A stretch of DNA of 64,000 nt, from positions 81,479 through 145,478 of the forward strand of contig CAJQMR010000029.1 of assembly GCA_905479495.1 (NCBI GenBank), written 5' to 3'. Shown one piece after another: positions 34,868 to 43,889 of the stretch. The position numbers and the translations under genes are program-made. Under the pieces are notes generated by a model. That model saw only the letters and a list, made by a program, of their open reading frames with translations. It was not told the DNA's origin and ran no database searches. The stretch is from an uncultured Anaerolineae bacterium (GTDB lineage: Bacteria > Chloroflexota > Anaerolineae > Promineifilales > Promineifilaceae). Each line of letters starts with the position of its first letter. The stretch's first letter is position 1.

Positions 34868-37795
34868 CTATAAAACCTTGGTCACGGTTAGCCAACCACG
34901 GTGTTTCTCTTCATTGGCTCGGGCAATCGCTTCTGCCGAGCCGAGTACGGTCACGACAGCCTGCTCAGAATTTGTCAGGGCAGCTACTGCCTCGCCAAAA
35001 CGGATGAAGTCGGCTTGACTGGCACCCAGCACCTCATCCCGGATTTGCTGACGATACGCATCACTGCTATTGACCAGGATGCGGCTCATCGCCGTGTACC
35101 CTTTGGCATCTGGCAGCTTATAGTTATCCATGCTGCTAATCGCCCCAATAATGCTTTTGGTCAGATCATCATTTGAAAGGCCACGCTGCAAGAAACCGGC
35201 CACATGGTCGTACACATCAATCGTTTGCAGCAAATTCGGGTCACGGTATGAGTAGTAGCTGAGCACCCCGGTGGTGTTGCTAAAACCCACCATGCCGCCG
35301 TAAGCACCACCCTGGACGCGCACTTTTTCCCACAAGTAGGTCGTGCGCAGGTAGTTGACGATGGCTGCCACGGAGCCATGTTCCTGATAGCCCAAATCGT
35401 ACAGATTGCCGCCTTTGGCCACGTAATTGACCTGAGTTGGGATGGTGAGGCCTTCGTTTTGAAACGGCCGTTGCCAATCCCACACCTTCTTTTCCACCGG
35501 AACGTCCGGCATGTGCGCCAGCAAATTGGCCAGCTGCGGCTGAAATTCGCGCCAGCCGCTTGCATCCAGCGTCACATTGGCCAACATATTCTGGCGGCTA
35601 ACCAAAATGGCGCGCACGGTTTCCAGCTTTGCCAACACTGATGGCCAATCTTGCTCAACCGCATCCGCCAACCGCCGCAGGAATAACAGATAATCGATAC
35701 CGTTGACCTGCTCAGACACCCAGGAGGATTCTGTAAAATAGCTGCGCAGACGGCGGTTGACCACCGAATGTCCGCTGGGGATCAGGCCAGATTCCAGGCT
35801 GGCTTTGGCCCGCAGCACCATCTGGCGGAACCGCTCCTGGTTGTCCAGCGACACCGTCAGCAGCACATCCCGCATGATGTCCAGCATCTCCTGCGCCTGA
35901 TCCAACGTGGACTTCCCGCGCAAAAAGAGCCACGCGGCGGCCTCCGCTTCACCACGCTTGGCAGAGAAGAAGGTCGTCGGATAAATGCCGCCCGTTTTGC
36001 GCCCAATGCGCTGCTGGAGCTGCACAAAATCTTCAGTTTCCGTACCAATTTCCACCAGCGCCCGACCAAACAACTTCACGTAAGGCAGCAAATCGGCGGG
36101 CAGCGTGTGCAGATTCATCCCCAGTTCCAGATAGACAATGCCATTAGTGAACAGATCATGAAACAGCACTTCTACGCCAGCCGCTTCGGCCCGCTCAGTG
36201 GGGATCGGCTTATTTTCTTTGTCCAGATCGTCCAGCGTCAGGCGCGGCAGTTTGGCGATGGTTTCCGGTGAGTCCGGCTTTTCTTGCAAAGCTTTCAACT
36301 CGCGCGTCTGGCGAATGATGTCTTGGAGCTGTGCCTCGTTGAGTCTGGCCTTAATCGCCGCCAGTTTTTCTTTTTCGGCCGTTTCTTGCCGCTGCTGTAA
36401 GGTGGGGTCCGGCTCTAAAATCACGGTGCTGCGGTGATTGTTTTCTAGCAGGTAGATGCGGATCAGGTTAGGCAGATACATCGGGTCTTTGGTGATGGTT
36501 TCTTTTACGGCCGTTAACGGCGCTTCAAATTTCAACGGCAGCAGTGGGTCTAAATCACGGAGCCAGTTGAAAAACGCACCAAACGCCAAACTCAGGCCAC
36601 GGGGGAATGAGCCCGTATTGTTTTCCCGTAGGCTAAACTCAATGGTGTTAACGGCCGCTTCCACTGCGTCTGGCTCAAACCCTTCATCCGCCAGCTTGGC
36701 CAGGGTGCCCAAAATCAACCGTTCTACGGCCTCCACGTTTTCGGCCTTCACCCCTTTCAGGCCAACAGAGAAGGTTCCTTGCCGCATCTGGCTAGAGAAG
36801 CCGCCACCAATTACGTCCTCGCCCAGGCCCGAATCGACCAGCGTTTTGCGCAGCGGTGACCCGGTCGTGCCCAGCAGCGTCATGGACAAAATGTTCAGGG
36901 CACGCTGCAATTCCATATCGTCATCGGCTGGGGGCAACACCCAGTTGACGGTGACGTAATGTTTTTGGCTATTATCGCTATCAGCCTCAACGCTGTAAGG
37001 AAAGGTAAAGCGCTGCGGTTTTTCAAAGGGGGCATGAAGGGGAACGGCCGTATCCACCTCACTCTTGTCAAATGCTTGTAAATAGCTATCCGCCAGCTCT
37101 AATCGGCGCTCTGGGTCGTCATCACCGTAAAATACCATGCGTGAATTCGCCGGATGGTAATACGTCTCATGGAAGCTGCGGAACTGCTCATACGTCAGGT
37201 TCGGCATCACCTCCGGGTCACCACCCGAGTCATACCGGTAAGCATTGTCCGGAAACATCGCCTGTTTAATCTGGCGATACAGCACGCCTTCCGGGGACGA
37301 GTACGCTCCCTTCATTTCGTTGAAAACAATGCCTTTGTAGGTTAACGGCGCATCTACGTTTTCTAATTCCAGATGCCAGCCTTCCTGCGCCAAATGGTTG
37401 GGCGTAATCAGCGGGTTCAGCACAGCATCCAAATACACATCCACCAAATTGTAAAAATCCTGCGTGTTGGTGCTGGCTACCGGATACGCCGTCATGTCGG
37501 CCGAAGTAAAGGCATTCAAAAATGTCTTCATCGACCCCTTCACCAGCTCCACAAAAGGTTCCTTCAATGGATACTTTTTAGAACCGCCCAATACCGAGTG
37601 CTCCATAATGTGCGGCAGGCCGGTAGAATCTTCCGGCGGTGTGCGGAAAGCAATGCCGAACGATTTATTTTCATCATCATTTTCTAAGGAAAGCAGCTCC
37701 GCCCCGCTCTTCACGTGGCGATACAGGCGGGCGGTGACGTTCCGTTCTTCAATTTCTTCTTCGCGCAGCAGCTCAAAGCCGTGTGTCATGGTCAT
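34868..37795 (-). CDS. M16C-family metallopeptidase (PreP/falcilysin-like)
   Basis: A protein of 975 residues. The inverted zinc motif HIMEH lies near residues 62-66, followed by GSMKTFLNAFTSADMTAYPVAS, a hallmark of the presequence protease group (M16C). Four homologous domains are expected in such proteins and the length fits. It degrades short unstructured peptides in relatives; with no signal peptide it should be cytoplasmic. Start: ATG at 37795 with GGAAGGG six bases upstream; a TTG one codon earlier is possible. It sits between trpG and lipoprotein genes in the train. Confidence 0.92.
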   Translation of the reverse strand: MTMTHGFELLREEEIEERNVTARLYRHVKSGAELLSLENDDENKSFGIAFRTPPEDSTGLPHIMEHSVLGGSKKYPLKEPFVELVKGSMKTFLNAFTSADMTAYPVASTNTQDFYNLVDVYLDAVLNPLITPNHLAQEGWHLELENVDAPLTYKGIVFNEMKGAYSSPEGVLYRQIKQAMFPDNAYRYDSGGDPEVMPNLTYEQFRSFHETYYHPANSRMVFYGDDDPERRLELADSYLQAFDKSEVDTAVPLHAPFEKPQRFTFPYSVEADSDNSQKHYVTVNWVLPPADDDMELQRALNILSMTLLGTTGSPLRKTLVDSGLGEDVIGGGFSSQMRQGTFSVGLKGVKAENVEAVERLILGTLAKLADEGFEPDAVEAAVNTIEFSLRENNTGSFPRGLSLAFGAFFNWLRDLDPLLPLKFEAPLTAVKETITKDPMYLPNLIRIYLLENNHRSTVILEPDPTLQQRQETAEKEKLAAIKARLNEAQLQDIIRQTRELKALQEKPDSPETIAKLPRLTLDDLDKENKPIPTERAEAAGVEVLFHDLFTNGIVYLELGMNLHTLPADLLPYVKLFGRALVEIGTETEDFVQLQQRIGRKTGGIYPTTFFSAKRGEAEAAAWLFLRGKSTLDQAQEMLDIMRDVLLTVSLDNQERFRQMVLRAKASLESGLIPSGHSVVNRRLRSYFTESSWVSEQVNGIDYLLFLRRLADAVEQDWPSVLAKLETVRAILVSRQNMLANVTLDASGWREFQPQLANLLAHMPDVPVEKKVWDWQRPFQNEGLTIPTQVNYVAKGGNLYDLGYQEHGSVAAIVNYLRTTYLWEKVRVQGGAYGGMVGFSNTTGVLSYYSYRDPNLLQTIDVYDHVAGFLQRGLSNDDLTKSIIGAISSMDNYKLPDAKGYTAMSRILVNSSDAYRQQIRDEVLGASQADFIRFGEAVAALTNSEQAVVTVLGSAEAIARANEEKHRGWLTVTKVL

Positions 37796-37923
37796 CAATT
37801 ACCCTTCCAATTGTCAGTTTACAGGTCGCAAAGCAACTATTTTGCCTTACAAATCATTAAAGAATCAATCGTAGAGCGGTATGTGTAAAACGTCAATTTT
37901 GTGGTGGAAACGGCCGTCGATCC

Positions 37924-38487
37924 TTAGCGTCCTTCGAGAAAATTCTGCAAAATCCGCTTACCGTGTTCCGTGAGGATGCTTTCTGGGTGGAACTGCACGC
38001 CAACAGTGGGATATTTTTTATGGCGCACCCCCATCACTTCCCCCTGGCTGGTGAAAGCCGTTACTTCCAATTCATCGGGAATTGGCTCCTCCACAATGAG
38101 CGAATGATAGCGCGTGGCATTAAACGGACTGGGCACGCCGGAAAAGATGCCGCCGCTGTTGTGGTAAACGGCCGAAGTCTTACCATGCATCAAACGCGGC
38201 GCGCCTGTAACCTTACCACCATACGCCTGACCAATGCATTGGTGCCCCAAACAAACCCCAAAGATCGGCGTTGTTGGCCCAAACTCGCGCAAAACGTCCA
38301 GCGAAATCCCGCCATCGTCAGGGGTACCCGGCCCTGGGCTGATGACGATGTGGTCCGGGTTCAGCGCCCGAATCTCCTCCAGCGTCACCTGGTCATTGCG
38401 GAACACCTGAATCTCCTGCCCCAGTTCGCCCAGGTACTGCACCAGGTTATACGTAAACGAATCGTAATTATCAATTACAATGATCAT
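37924..38487 (-). CDS. trpG: Anthranilate synthase component II (glutamine amidotransferase)
   Basis: A 187-residue class I amidotransferase. VIDNYDSFTYNLVQYL opens the protein, and VCLGHQCIGQ holds the nucleophile Cys near 79; the His-Glu pair is in VQFHPESILTEHG. It supplies ammonia to TrpE for anthranilate synthesis; the same subunit can serve p-aminobenzoate synthesis, and no separate pabA is seen here. It starts 14 nt below a lipoprotein gene and is separated from trpE by trpS and that gene. Confidence 0.93.
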   Translation of the reverse strand: MIIVIDNYDSFTYNLVQYLGELGQEIQVFRNDQVTLEEIRALNPDHIVISPGPGTPDDGGISLDVLREFGPTTPIFGVCLGHQCIGQAYGGKVTGAPRLMHGKTSAVYHNSGGIFSGVPSPFNATRYHSLIVEEPIPDELEVTAFTSQGEVMGVRHKKYPTVGVQFHPESILTEHGKRILQNFLEGR

Positions 38488-38501
38488 AACTTTTCCTCAA
38501 T

Positions 38502-39188
38502 TCACTCACTCTCGTGAACTTCCAAACTGCAAATTATCGACTCAAAAATCTCCGCAAACGTCTCCTCATCGGCTCGATCTGCCAAAGCCACAATCTGAAT
38601 AACCTGATCGTCAATGATTGTGAGACCCCACCAACTTTTTCGAAAAGGAGAAAATATCGGGGATGTAATGTAATCCTCTGCTCTCAAAACAATAACTTCT
38701 TTATCACAAAATCGAACGGCCGTTGGCGGCTCATAAACGTTTGGCACCAAAAGCGGTGGCTGTTTTATCACACTTACAAGACCATTCAGCCGATTTAATT
38801 CTTCCAGATCCTCATCTTCAGCAGCTTGCCACATTGCCAAGAACTTTTCGTACTTTTCGTCCATCATTTCAGATGGCAACATATTTGCCGTTCCATATTC
38901 CTCAACCAACTTCTCCGAAGTCAAGATTGCTACGCCAACACCAATAGTGCCCGCAAAAAAACCAGTCAATTGACCTTTATCATTCAACTCAATTTCTTCG
39001 GTATCCTTGAACGCCCACGTTGACCCGCTGTCATATAAAACTTCCCAACCGAGGGGATACTCGAAGGAAAATGGTGACGCTTCAGATCCATCTTCATTGA
39101 ATGTTCTTGAGCCAACCACACCGCAAGCGGACACAATTAAAACCAACAGAATCAGCCCAAGAACCTTGAACTTTTTCATCTTGCTCAT
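38502..39188 (-). CDS. Lipoprotein with PsbP-like fold, unknown function
   Basis: A 228-residue protein. FKVLGLILLVLIVSACGV is a signal with lipobox. The remaining domain begins SFEYPLGWEVLYDSGS, which has the YP..W pattern of the PsbP-like domains in four other proteins here, though it is more diverged. There is a GGGGATG-type site before the ATG at 39188; an in-frame ATG three codons later is the alternative. It lies between trpS and trpG, with only 14 nt to trpG. It is poor in G and C compared with the trp genes. Confidence 0.72.
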   Translation of the reverse strand: MSKMKKFKVLGLILLVLIVSACGVVGSRTFNEDGSEASPFSFEYPLGWEVLYDSGSTWAFKDTEEIELNDKGQLTGFFAGTIGVGVAILTSEKLVEEYGTANMLPSEMMDEKYEKFLAMWQAAEDEDLEELNRLNGLVSVIKQPPLLVPNVYEPPTAVRFCDKEVIVLRAEDYITSPIFSPFRKSWWGLTIIDDQVIQIVALADRADEETFAEIFESIICSLEVHESE

Positions 39189-39264
39189 CCAAGCATCCCC
39201 AGACGGCCGTTCGCATCTGAGGATGCTCACTCCTCACTGATTACCGATTACCGACCACCGATTA

Positions 39265-40284
39265 CTAATCACTGGAAACCGGCAGAACCAGTCCCATAAT
39301 TTCCTTCATTTGGCGCAGTTTGGGCATAGAAACGGCCGCAGCCTGTTCCGCCCCAATCGCCAAAATTCTGTCCAGCTCCGCCGGATCATCCATCAGGGCT
39401 TTGTAGCGGGCCTGCATCGGGGCCAAAAACTCAATGACCACCTCAGCTACGCCAACTTTCAAGTCACCGTAGCCACGGGCGTTGGCAAAATCTGCTTCCA
39501 CCTCGTCGTTGGCTTTGCCCGTCACTGCTTTGTAGATGCCCAGCAAGTTGTTCACACCCGCCTTTTCTGGATCGTCAGAGAAGCGAATCTCCCGCCCAGA
39601 ATCCGTCACGGCCTTCTTGAAGGAGCGCAGGATCTCTTTTGGCTCATCCAGCAGGCGAACGGCATGACCGCGCGTGTAGGCTAGGCTCTTAGACATCTTC
39701 ACGGTCGGGTCATCCAGCCCCATCAGCCGCGCCCCATCTTGGGGAATCTTCGGTTCGGGAATGATGAAAAATTCCTCTTCGTAGATGTGGTTAAATCGCT
39801 GGCCAATGTCCCGGCACAGCTCCACATGCTGCTTCTGATCTTCACCCACCGGCACCTCATGCGCATCGTACAGCATGATGTCGGCCGCTTGCAGCACCGG
39901 GTAATCCAACAGCCCCATGCCCACGCTTTCTTGCTTGGCCGATTTGTCCTTAAATTGGGTCATGCGTTGCAGCCAACCCAGCGGCGTCACGCAGTTGAGC
40001 AGCCAACAGCCTTCCGCGTGAGCAGTGACGTGACTTTGGATAAACAGAGTTGTTTTATCGGGATCAATGCCCGAAGCCAACAGCACAGCCGCCAAAGAGC
40101 GGGTCTGGAAGCGTAGTTCCACCGGGTCTTGCGGCACGGTGAGACTGTGCAAATCAACCACGCAAATGAAGTTTTCCTTCTCATCCTGTCCTTCAACCCA
40201 TTGTTTCACCGCGCCTAAATAGTTGCCCAGGTGAATATTGCCCGATGGTTGAATGCCGCTAAATACTCGTTTTTTTGTGGTCAT
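39265..40284 (-). CDS. trpS: Tryptophanyl-tRNA synthetase
   Basis: A 339-residue class I synthetase that charges tRNA-Trp. The HIGH-type motif is SGNIHLGNYLG near residues 13-23 and the KMSKS motif DPTVKMSKSLAY near 200. GVQGSGTPCG-type inserts are absent and the length is that of the bacterial form. It is encoded inside the tryptophan train, so a Trp-responsive T-box would control both the amino acid supply and its charging. Confidence 0.95.
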   Translation of the reverse strand: MTTKKRVFSGIQPSGNIHLGNYLGAVKQWVEGQDEKENFICVVDLHSLTVPQDPVELRFQTRSLAAVLLASGIDPDKTTLFIQSHVTAHAEGCWLLNCVTPLGWLQRMTQFKDKSAKQESVGMGLLDYPVLQAADIMLYDAHEVPVGEDQKQHVELCRDIGQRFNHIYEEEFFIIPEPKIPQDGARLMGLDDPTVKMSKSLAYTRGHAVRLLDEPKEILRSFKKAVTDSGREIRFSDDPEKAGVNNLLGIYKAVTGKANDEVEADFANARGYGDLKVGVAEVVIEFLAPMQARYKALMDDPAELDRILAIGAEQAAAVSMPKLRQMKEIMGLVLPVSSD

Positions 40285-40332
40285 AGTAAACCTCGCTATT
40301 ACTTAACATAATTGCCTAATTACGCAATTACC

Positions 40333-40369
40333 TAATTACCCAATCCGTAATTGAGTAACTGGGTAATTA
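40333..40369. repeat. 10-bp inverted repeat in A/T-rich tandem words between trpE and trpS
   Basis: TAATTACCCA (40333-40342) pairs with TGGGTAATTA (40360-40369). The surroundings (about 40300-40370) are tandem copies of ATTACC/TAATTG words. A closely related word array lies at 49322-49411. No U-tract. Confidence 0.45.
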
Positions 40370-41881
40370 CAACAACCCATCCTCCGCACGATCTACCGCC
40401 ACAAAGAGGGCCTTGGCCTTGTTCACTGATTCCTGATGCTCTGTAGCCGGGTCGCTGTCCGCAACGATGCCTGCACCCGCCTGCACGTGAATCTGGTCAT
40501 CCTGCATCAGCATGGTGCGGATGGCAATGCAGGTGTCCATGCTGCCATCGTAACTGACGTAGCCAGCAGCCCCAGCGTACAGCCCGCGTCGCTCGCCTTC
40601 CAGCTCCTCGATGATTTCCATCGCCCGCACCTTTGGCGCGCCACTGACGGTGCCTGCGGGAAAGGTAGCCCGCATCAGGTCGTAGGCGTCCATGCCCTCA
40701 CGCAGCTTGCCCTCCACATGGCTAACGATGTGCATGACGTGGCTGTAGCGTTCCACGACCATCAAATCGCGCACATTCACCGTGCCATATTCGCTGACGC
40801 GGCCGATGTCGTTGCGGCCCAAATCAATCAGCATAACATGCTCGGCGCGCTCTTTGGGATCGGCCAACAGCTCTTCGGCCAGCGCGTTATCCTCGGCAGG
40901 AGTGATGCCGCGTGGGCGCGTGCCCGCGATGGGGCGTACGCTGGCGATACCGTCTTCCAGCCGCACGTGCATCTCTGGCGAGGCACCAATCACCTGCATG
41001 TCCGGTCCAAAGTCAAAGTAGAACATGTAAGGAGACGGATTCAACATGCGCAGGGCACGATAAATGGCAAACGGGTGGGCGCTGGTCTGGCGGCTAAAGC
41101 GCTGGCTCAGCACCACCTGGAAGATGTCTCCCGCAGCGATGTGCTCTTTGGCCTGGCGCACCATCTCTTCGTAACGGCTTTGCGGCATGTTGCTGTGCAG
41201 GGTATCAGCCAAATTTTTATTATCGCTGCGCCAACGGCGGCGGGGAATGGCGGGCAACGGCCGTAACAACCGTTCGCTCACCCGTTCAATCCGCTGAATG
41301 GCCTCCACGTAGGCGGCTTCCACATCGCCATTCACATGGGTGTTGGCCAAAATGAGCAGGCGGTGACGGGCATGGTCGAACACCACCAGGGTGTCGGCCA
41401 GTAAAAAGATGGCGTCGGGAATGTTGAGGATGGATGCGGCCGTTTCTGGTAGTCGTTCAAAATAGCGCACCACATCGTACCCCAGGTAGCCTACCGCGCC
41501 GCCGTTAAAGCGGGGCAAGCCCGGCAAATCAGCGTGGACAAACTGGCCCAGTTCGGCTTTGAGGACGTGCAGCACATCTTCGCCTTCGGCCAGCTCCCGG
41601 CTTGTTGTTTGTTCGCCAAAGGTGGTGGTGATGGTACGGCCGTTTAAAGCAATCGAGCCACGCGGTGCCACACCCACAAACGAGTACCGCCCCACCTGCT
41701 CGCCACCTTCCACTGACTCCAGCAAAAACGATGGCCCCAGTTCATCCATCAGCTTGAGGTACACCGAAACGGGCGTTTCCAGGTCAGCAGCAAACTCTCG
41801 GTAGACCGGTATTAAATTAGCTGGTCCTGCTGCCAATTCACGAAACTGTTCCAATGGTGGTGTATAAACTTGGTTATTCAT
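40367..41881 (-). CDS. trpE: Anthranilate synthase component I
   Basis: A 504-residue enzyme converting chorismate and ammonia to anthranilate. The chorismate-binding region has FQVVLSQRFSRQTSAHPF, GASPEMHVRLEDGI, RPIAGTRPRG, LIDLGRNDIGRV and FPAGTVSGAPKVRAMEII. An N-terminal LLESVEGGEQVGRYSFVG is the feedback (Trp-binding) element LLES, so the enzyme is probably inhibited by tryptophan. It follows trpB2 by 113 nt, a spacer holding a hairpin, and precedes trpS. Confidence 0.95.
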   Translation of the reverse strand: MNNQVYTPPLEQFRELAAGPANLIPVYREFAADLETPVSVYLKLMDELGPSFLLESVEGGEQVGRYSFVGVAPRGSIALNGRTITTTFGEQTTSRELAEGEDVLHVLKAELGQFVHADLPGLPRFNGGAVGYLGYDVVRYFERLPETAASILNIPDAIFLLADTLVVFDHARHRLLILANTHVNGDVEAAYVEAIQRIERVSERLLRPLPAIPRRRWRSDNKNLADTLHSNMPQSRYEEMVRQAKEHIAAGDIFQVVLSQRFSRQTSAHPFAIYRALRMLNPSPYMFYFDFGPDMQVIGASPEMHVRLEDGIASVRPIAGTRPRGITPAEDNALAEELLADPKERAEHVMLIDLGRNDIGRVSEYGTVNVRDLMVVERYSHVMHIVSHVEGKLREGMDAYDLMRATFPAGTVSGAPKVRAMEIIEELEGERRGLYAGAAGYVSYDGSMDTCIAIRTMLMQDDQIHVQAGAGIVADSDPATEHQESVNKAKALFVAVDRAEDGLL

Positions 41882-41915
41882 AAATTATTCTCATTCTGCC
41901 GCTGTTGGCAGGTAG

Positions 41916-41978
41916 GTGAGAGGTGGCAAGTTGCAAGTTGTAGGTTGCATAGCTTACTTGCAACCTGCCACTTCTCAC
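41916..41978. repeat. 23-bp inverted repeat between trpB2 and trpE
   Basis: The arms 41916-41938 and 41956-41978 pair over 23 bp with two mismatches around a 17-nt loop. They lie between the trpB2 stop and the trpE start. No U-tract follows on the minus strand, so it may stabilise the upstream message more than terminate it. Confidence 0.5.
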
Positions 41979-41994
41979 TTTTTACTTTCCACTG

Positions 41995-43362
41995 TTAATC
42001 ACCCACTTGCGGCAGTTCGGACATCGCTTCAGCAATCGCCTCTGCCGGATATTCGTAGTCTTCCAGCTGGCCCTTGTGGTACGCATCGTACGCCGCCATG
42101 TCGAAGTGGCCATGGCCGCTCAGATTGAAGGCAATTACCTTCTTCTCGCCGCTTTCCTTGCACTTCATCGCTTCGCGCAGAGCCACAGCGATGGCATGGG
42201 TAGATTCTGGCGCGGGGATGATGCCCTCGGCGCGAGTGAAGGCCATAGCTGCCTGGAACGTTTCCAGCTGCGGCACAGCCTGGGCCTGGATGTCGCCATT
42301 GTTGACCAGGGCGCTAACCTGCGGGGACATGCCATGATAACGCAAACCACCTGCATGAATCGTTGGCGGCACAAATCCGTGTCCTAGCGTGTGCATTTTC
42401 ACGACGGGAGCCATCTTGGCCGTGTCGCCGTAATCGAAGGCGTAGGTGCCACGCGTGAGGCTGGGGGAAGCAGCTGGTTCGGCAGCAATGATCGTCGTGT
42501 TTTTGCCGTGGCGTAGATTCTCACGAACAAACGGGAAGGCAAAACCACCAAAGTTGGACCCACCGCCAGTACAGGCAACGATAACGTCAGGATATTCGCC
42601 CGCCATTTCCATTTGCAGCAGCGTTTCTTCACCAATAACGGTTTGGTGCATCAGCACATGATTAAGCACGGAACCCAGGCTGTATTTTTTGGTCCCGCCA
42701 GAGGTAGCTGCCACTTCAACCGCTTCGGAAATGGCAATCCCCAGGGAACCAGGGGAATCGGGATGCTCGGCCAAAACGGAACGGCCGTACTGCGTGCGGT
42801 CGGTCGGACTGGCATACACTTCTGCCCCATAATTTTCAATGACCATACGCCGGTATGGCTTCTGGTTATACGAAACCTTCACCATATACACTTCCAAATC
42901 CAGCCCAAAAAAGTTACAGGCCATCGCCAGGGCCGAGCCCCATTGGCCCGCTCCGGTTTCAGTGGTGAGCGCTTTGGTGCCTGCTTCTTTGTTGTAGAAT
43001 GCCTGGGCAACGGCCGTATTCGGCTTGTGCGATCCTACCGGGCTAACGCCTTCATATTTGTAATAAATATGCGCGGGCGTATCCAGCGCCTTTTCCAACC
43101 GACGGGCGCGAAACATCGGCGTGGGCCGCCACAATTTATACACCTCACGCACCGGTTCCGGAATCTCAATCTGGGCTTCGGGGCTCATCTCCTGCATGAT
43201 CAGGCTCATGGGGAAAAGGACGCTCAAGAAATCTGGCGTCACTGGCTCTAGCGTCTGCGGATGCAGTACCGGTTCCGGCGGCACAGGCATATCGGCATTG
43301 ATGTTGTACCAGGCCTTGGGTAGCTTGCTTTCATCCAAAATGTATTTCATTGTATCGTTCAT
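41995..43362 (-). CDS. TrpB2-type tryptophan synthase beta subunit
   Basis: A 455-residue PLP enzyme. The long N-terminal part and PTPMFRARRLEKALDTP, then KYEGVSPVGSHKPNTA with the PLP Lys, TETGAGQWGSALAMA and the glycine loop ACTGGGSNFGG, match the TrpB2 class (about 430-455 residues). TrpB2 uses indole and serine and may work without TrpA. No trpA is in this window. AAGGAG stands before the ATG. It is the first gene after the T-box leader. Confidence 0.92.
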   Translation of the reverse strand: MNDTMKYILDESKLPKAWYNINADMPVPPEPVLHPQTLEPVTPDFLSVLFPMSLIMQEMSPEAQIEIPEPVREVYKLWRPTPMFRARRLEKALDTPAHIYYKYEGVSPVGSHKPNTAVAQAFYNKEAGTKALTTETGAGQWGSALAMACNFFGLDLEVYMVKVSYNQKPYRRMVIENYGAEVYASPTDRTQYGRSVLAEHPDSPGSLGIAISEAVEVAATSGGTKKYSLGSVLNHVLMHQTVIGEETLLQMEMAGEYPDVIVACTGGGSNFGGFAFPFVRENLRHGKNTTIIAAEPAASPSLTRGTYAFDYGDTAKMAPVVKMHTLGHGFVPPTIHAGGLRYHGMSPQVSALVNNGDIQAQAVPQLETFQAAMAFTRAEGIIPAPESTHAIAVALREAMKCKESGEKKVIAFNLSGHGHFDMAAYDAYHKGQLEDYEYPAEAIAEAMSELPQVGD

Positions 43363-43381
43363 TTGCCACTCCTTATTTTTT

Positions 43382-43457
43382 TAGCCACAGAGATAAACGA
43401 GGTTTTAACCTTGGGCATTACAGGTCCTCTCTAAATCCTCTGTGCCCTCTGTGGCTA
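43382..43457. repeat. 11-bp inverted repeat upstream of trpB2
   Basis: TAGCCACAGAG (43382-43392) pairs with CTCTGTGGCTA (43447-43457) around 54 nt. It lies between the T-box terminator and the trpB2 start, in the minus-strand leader, where it might affect ribosome access. Confidence 0.4.
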
Positions 43458-43473
43458 TTCCTAAAAACAAAAA

Positions 43474-43518
43474 ACGCTCTCGTCCCAGCGAAAATATTCG
43501 CTACTGGGACGAGAGCGT
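43474..43518 (-). terminator. T-box-controlled intrinsic terminator
   Basis: ACGCTCTCGTCCCAG and its complement (43504-43518 and 43474-43488) form a 15-bp stem with a 15-nt loop, followed on the minus strand by TTTTTT. It is the regulated terminator of the T-box leader. Confidence 0.88.
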
Positions 43519-43564
43519 CTAAAATTTACTCTCGCGGTGCCACCCGGTTTAAGCTGAAACAAAA

Positions 43565-43586
43565 AACGCGCCTGTGATAGCGCGTT
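43565..43586 (-). terminator. Second terminator-like hairpin within the T-box leader
   Basis: On the minus strand AACGCGC (43586-43580) pairs with GCGCGTT (43571-43565) and TTTTTG follows. It stands just upstream of the T-box element where stem III is expected. The U-run makes it look like an additional attenuator, or a stem III with a chance U-tract. Confidence 0.5.
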
Positions 43587-43856
43587 GTGTGTTAGCCAGC
43601 TCCACTCTGTTCAACCCATTAACAATTAATGATGAATAATTAATCGTTAGTAAGTCTATGCCCTGATAACGGTGGCATTTCCGACTTAGACTACTTTTCT
43701 GGGCCATATTTTGGCTTCAGATTTTGCCTAAGCAACTCCCCGATCCATTCGGCAACGGCGCTGTTGTGTGTCTTCCAGCTCTTGGACCCACTCTCTAGAA
43801 CCCGCTATGCTGCATACTCTTTCGGTTCAACGTCTTTGTTTTTTAAGTTGGACGAG

Positions 43857-43885
43857 ATGGTAACACGGCCGTTTTGCCGTGTCAA
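43857..43885 (-). promoter_or_regulatory. Sigma70-type promoter of the trp train
   Basis: TTGACA (43885-43880) and TACCAT (43862-43857) are spaced by 17 bp on the minus strand, about ten bases before the leader. The spacer holds an ACGGCCGT octamer that forms a small CACGGC/GCCGTG hairpin. Confidence 0.6.
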
Positions 43886-43889
43886 GAAA

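Larger units (their letters stand above)
43474..43850 (-). promoter_or_regulatory. T-box riboswitch leader, tRNA-Trp type
   Basis: The minus-strand leader holds the conserved T-box element GGGTGGCACCGCGAG (43545-43531). The tRNA-acceptor-binding bulge reads UGGC, and the fourth base pairs with a G discriminator, as in tRNA-Trp. A UGG followed by A (43747-43744) in GAATGGATC lies where a specifier loop is expected. An intrinsic terminator with a 15-bp stem and U-tract follows. Together with trpB2, trpE and trpS downstream this is a Trp-responsive switch that lets transcription continue when uncharged tRNA-Trp binds. Confidence 0.9.
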
